Assembly (NCBI RefSeq): GCF_003315075.1
Contig: NZ_QNRJ01000009.1
Coordinates: forward strand, 12,680-76,679
Direction of reading: 5' to 3'
Source: Rossellomorea aquimaris
GTDB lineage: Bacteria > Bacillota > Bacilli > Bacillales > Bacillaceae_B
Length of the DNA: 64,000 nucleotides
Part shown: positions 62,125-64,000 of the stretch, in pieces
Layout: every line of letters begins with the position of its first letter
Position numbering within the stretch: the stretch's first letter is position 1
Translations under genes and position numbers: made by a program
The notes under the pieces: generated by a model
The model's database searches: none
What the model saw: only the letters and a program-made list of their open reading frames with translations
What the model was told of the DNA's origin: nothing

Positions 62125-62290
62125 GAAGATGATCTTTAGTTCATTTTCTTAAAAGGGAAGTTGGTGAAAGTCCAACGCGGTCCCGCCACTGTAAGGCTGA
62201 GAATTCGTATGGATCCACTGTTTCGAACCTGAAATGGGAAGGAATACGAAATCGCTGACGCTGAGCCAGGAGACCTGCCAAATGAGAAGA
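62125..62290 (+). promoter_or_regulatory. Cobalamin riboswitch
   Basis: The conserved core AAAGGGAA ... GGTGAAAGTCC ... GCGGTCCCGCCACTGTAA is present, and the B12 box AGCCAGGAGACCTGCC lies at 62264-62279. All main landmarks of the aptamer are kept, so it is likely functional. The next complete gene is an acyl-CoA thioesterase rather than a cobalamin transport or synthesis gene. Between them there are a terminator and a 16-codon frame. Confidence 0.95.
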
Positions 62291-62383
62291 ACACAGAAGT
62301 TCCTACGGGAGATAGGAGGGTGTTGCACTAATGAGACGTCACCAGATGAATCACTGTATTCTGAACGGTCGCCTGGAATAGCC

Positions 62384-62415
62384 GCATCTTCTTTAATAAA
62401 AGGAGATGCTTTTTT
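62384..62415 (+). terminator. Riboswitch-linked intrinsic terminator
   Basis: Stem GCATCTTCTTT / AAAGGAGATGC, 4-nt loop, then TTTTTT. It stands between the cobalamin aptamer and the thioesterase start codon and would close the gene when cobalamin is bound. Confidence 0.9.
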
Positions 62416-62445
62416 GTTTCATACTACAAACAGGGAGATGAGAAA

Positions 62446-62919
62446 ATGGAGCAAGCTTATTCAGTCGAACGTTCAAGAACCATACAAACAAAATTGGTAT
62501 TGCCGCCTGACACCAATCATATGCAGACCATATTTGGAGGGAAGGTCCTGTCCTATATTGATGAGATTGCGGCACTATCCGCCATGAAACATTCAAGTTC
62601 AGTCGTCGTCACGGCATCGATCGACTCGGTGGACTTCTTATCGTCCGCCACGGTCGGCGACGCTTTAAGCCTGGAGGCATACGTCACTTCCACAGGGAGG
62701 ACATCAATGGAAGTGTATGTAAAGGTGTACTCTACGAATCTCGTAACGAGTGTCAAAACCCTGACGACAGAATCATTCCTTACAATGGTCGCTGTTGATG
62801 AAAAGGGAAAACCGAAGCCTGTGCCAAAGGTCATTCCAAAGACGGAAGAAGAAACAAGGCTCTTTCAAACCGCACCGCTTCGAAAAGAACATCGCAAGAA
62901 TCGTGCAATGATACTGTAA
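62446..62919 (+). CDS. Acyl-CoA thioesterase, hotdog fold (YkhA-like)
   Basis: A 157-aa hotdog-fold enzyme that hydrolyses acyl-CoA. The active-site stretch is PPDTNHMQTIFGGKVLSYID, with the acidic residue after GG, and SVDFLSSATVGDALSLEAYV continues the fold; the C-terminal tail is basic. It is close to the YkhA group. AGGGAGATGAG precedes the ATG. It is the first gene after a cobalamin riboswitch and terminator, so it is probably repressed by B12, which is an unexpected link. Confidence 0.88.
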   Translation: MEQAYSVERSRTIQTKLVLPPDTNHMQTIFGGKVLSYIDEIAALSAMKHSSSVVVTASIDSVDFLSSATVGDALSLEAYVTSTGRTSMEVYVKVYSTNLVTSVKTLTTESFLTMVAVDEKGKPKPVPKVIPKTEEETRLFQTAPLRKEHRKNRAMIL

Positions 62920-62921
62920 AG

Positions 62922-62955
62922 AAATAAGGAAGGGGGATCGTACCCCTTCCTTTAC
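62922..62955. terminator. Terminator after the thioesterase
   Basis: Stem AAGGAAGGGG / CCCCTTCCTTT between convergent genes. Confidence 0.85.
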
Positions 62956-63956
62956 TGCTTTAATGTAAAAAGATCGTTTGAAACTGGGACCGAAGTTTCC
63001 TGACTAGTTTCCTCGACTTTTTTCTTCACCTTGATTCCTTCATCTTCAATCAGACCTTTTCTCAACGTGGAGCTTATCGAATTCACGCATAAAATCAGAA
63101 CAGCGAATAAAGATAATGGAACAATCACTAGCATTGGTTTCAGAAAAATTTGCTGGATATTGATTGCGATGGTCGCAGCCCATTCATTCGTCTCTGAAAA
63201 GTATACCGGAATGCTCTCCATGATCCCAAAGTTGGCGATCTTCAGCCCTCCCAAACACATGAGAAGTATTCCAAGCTGAATGAGCAAGGCGAGTGTTTGA
63301 GACACTTGTTCTGAAAATAACACAATCGAATGCCTTCTGAATTGGGGCAAAAGATGCTGTTTAAACAGATGAAAACGTCCTGCCCCCATGGTCCTTGAAA
63401 CCTGGATGAATTCATTGTTCATATAGAGCTTCATTTCCTCCCCTAAATAGATCCCAAGTGAAGGAATGGTCACCAGGGCGATGGCAATCATTTGAATGAG
63501 AAAGTATCGATTGGAAGGGAGTACACCTGATTGAAAGGCACCTTCCAAAGGAATCAACAACGCGAAAACGATGATAACAAGAGGAATATACTGAAAAGAC
63601 TCCCCCATCCCCTTCATGATCCTCCCTAATAATGCTGGTAGGAATGTATACATTACGGCAAAGAAGAAACCTGACACCATTCGCAAAAGGGCAATGGCGA
63701 TAGCGGCAAAAATCGTATATTTCGCCCCCACTAACAACAGCAGGAAAAAGTTCCGTCCCAGCTTATCACTTCCCAAAGGAGGCATTTCACCTGGTGTAAA
63801 TGGCGGGGCTGCAATTACTCTTCCACTGTCATCCGATAAATAATTGACAACCTCATCATAATCAGGGTTAATGATCGGGACAAGAAAGCTTGCCACAATG
63901 AACCCCGTAATGATAAATATCGGAAGTGCCAATCGTTTCACCATCCAACTAGACAT
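62952..63956 (-). CDS. OppC/DppC-like ABC transporter permease
   Basis: A 334-aa permease of the peptide/nickel importer group with six or seven helices. The N-terminal PPLGSDKLGRNFFLLLLVGAK is the degenerate form of the usual GTDxxGRDxxSR block, and the ATPase-contact EAA loop is VSRTMGAGRFHLFKQHLLPQ. AGAGGAGGGGAG precedes the ATG. Its partner genes lie beyond the window end. It is divergent enough that the substrate cannot be guessed. Confidence 0.85.
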   Translation of the reverse strand: MSSWMVKRLALPIFIITGFIVASFLVPIINPDYDEVVNYLSDDSGRVIAAPPFTPGEMPPLGSDKLGRNFFLLLLVGAKYTIFAAIAIALLRMVSGFFFAVMYTFLPALLGRIMKGMGESFQYIPLVIIVFALLIPLEGAFQSGVLPSNRYFLIQMIAIALVTIPSLGIYLGEEMKLYMNNEFIQVSRTMGAGRFHLFKQHLLPQFRRHSIVLFSEQVSQTLALLIQLGILLMCLGGLKIANFGIMESIPVYFSETNEWAATIAINIQQIFLKPMLVIVPLSLFAVLILCVNSISSTLRKGLIEDEGIKVKKKVEETSQETSVPVSNDLFTLKQ

Positions 63957-64000
63957 CCTGCTCCCCTCCTCTTAACCACTTTGATAGAATCATGGAACCT

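Noticed and set aside
62331-62381. 16-codon leader peptide between cobalamin riboswitch and terminator
   Set aside because: It has an RBS-like GGAGGGTG and an ATG, but the same bases are likely part of the riboswitch folding path, and the peptide has no visible meaning.
62952-63956. Permease as the missing partner of the appDF/A-like genes at the window start
   Set aside because: The two loci are about 59 kb apart in the window and the permease has its own reading direction and context; no sequence evidence links them.

Overview
The window is chromosomal DNA of a low-G+C, endospore-forming Bacillaceae. The case rests on spore genes (sspE, sspK), on a run of genes in the same neighbourhood as in Bacillus subtilis (ygaD, ygaC, ygaB, sspE, fabL, yfhS, mutY, yfhP, yfhJ, sspK, yfhH, recX, yfhF, yfhE, yfhD), and on Bacillus-type control signals (CtsR, Fur, cre, sigma-A, sigma-B and sigma-W promoters, purine and cobalamin riboswitches). 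The genus cannot be fixed from the sequence alone. I found no rRNA or tRNA gene, complete insertion sequence, prophage or CRISPR array.

Layout. 1-3770: a peptide transporter set (two ATPases and a binding lipoprotein, no permease next to them). 4091-16539: the conserved ygaD-to-yfhD block, carrying a tandem array of hairpin repeats (12389-12941) and an inserted SDR gene with a membrane gene. 16551-24738: accessory metabolism and membrane genes (DoxX, a broken VOC gene, a nucleotidyltransferase, an ABC1 kinase, a BmrA-like exporter coupled to an alkyltransferase-like protein, a HAD phosphatase). 24773-31011: stress genes (clpE with CtsR boxes, katE with a sigma-B promoter) and a yhbD/bactofilin pair. 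31185-38499: a phosphodiesterase, transporters, an azoreductase and small membrane proteins. 38615-44007: a two-component system convergent with a tripartite tricarboxylate transporter (tctCBA) that carries a cre site. 45124-51013: TerC, then a Fur-controlled divergon (ferredoxin-NADP reductase versus a siderophore ABC transporter). 51064-57935: a frameshifted bile-acid-type symporter coupled to a 2-hydroxyacid dehydrogenase, a threonine aldolase, yunD, and a lipoprotein sortase coupled to a DUF4397 surface protein. 58183-63956: a guanine-type riboswitch and adenine deaminase, flotillin with a sigma-W promoter, a cobalamin riboswitch upstream of an acyl-CoA thioesterase, and an OppC-like permease.

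The least explained material is intergenic. Four repeat families recur: (i) a ~125-bp long-hairpin element with two covarying sequence subtypes, in a five-unit array and as single copies; (ii) a larger hairpin element near 44.68-44.91 kb in which one copy of (i) sits in the apical loop; (iii) a GAGGGACGGACCT inverted-repeat element, also found once in frame inside a coding sequence; and (iv) a degenerate 25-bp-period tandem repeat at two loci 43 kb apart. Together with the riboswitch placements and the sortase/DUF4397 pair, these are the best leads.
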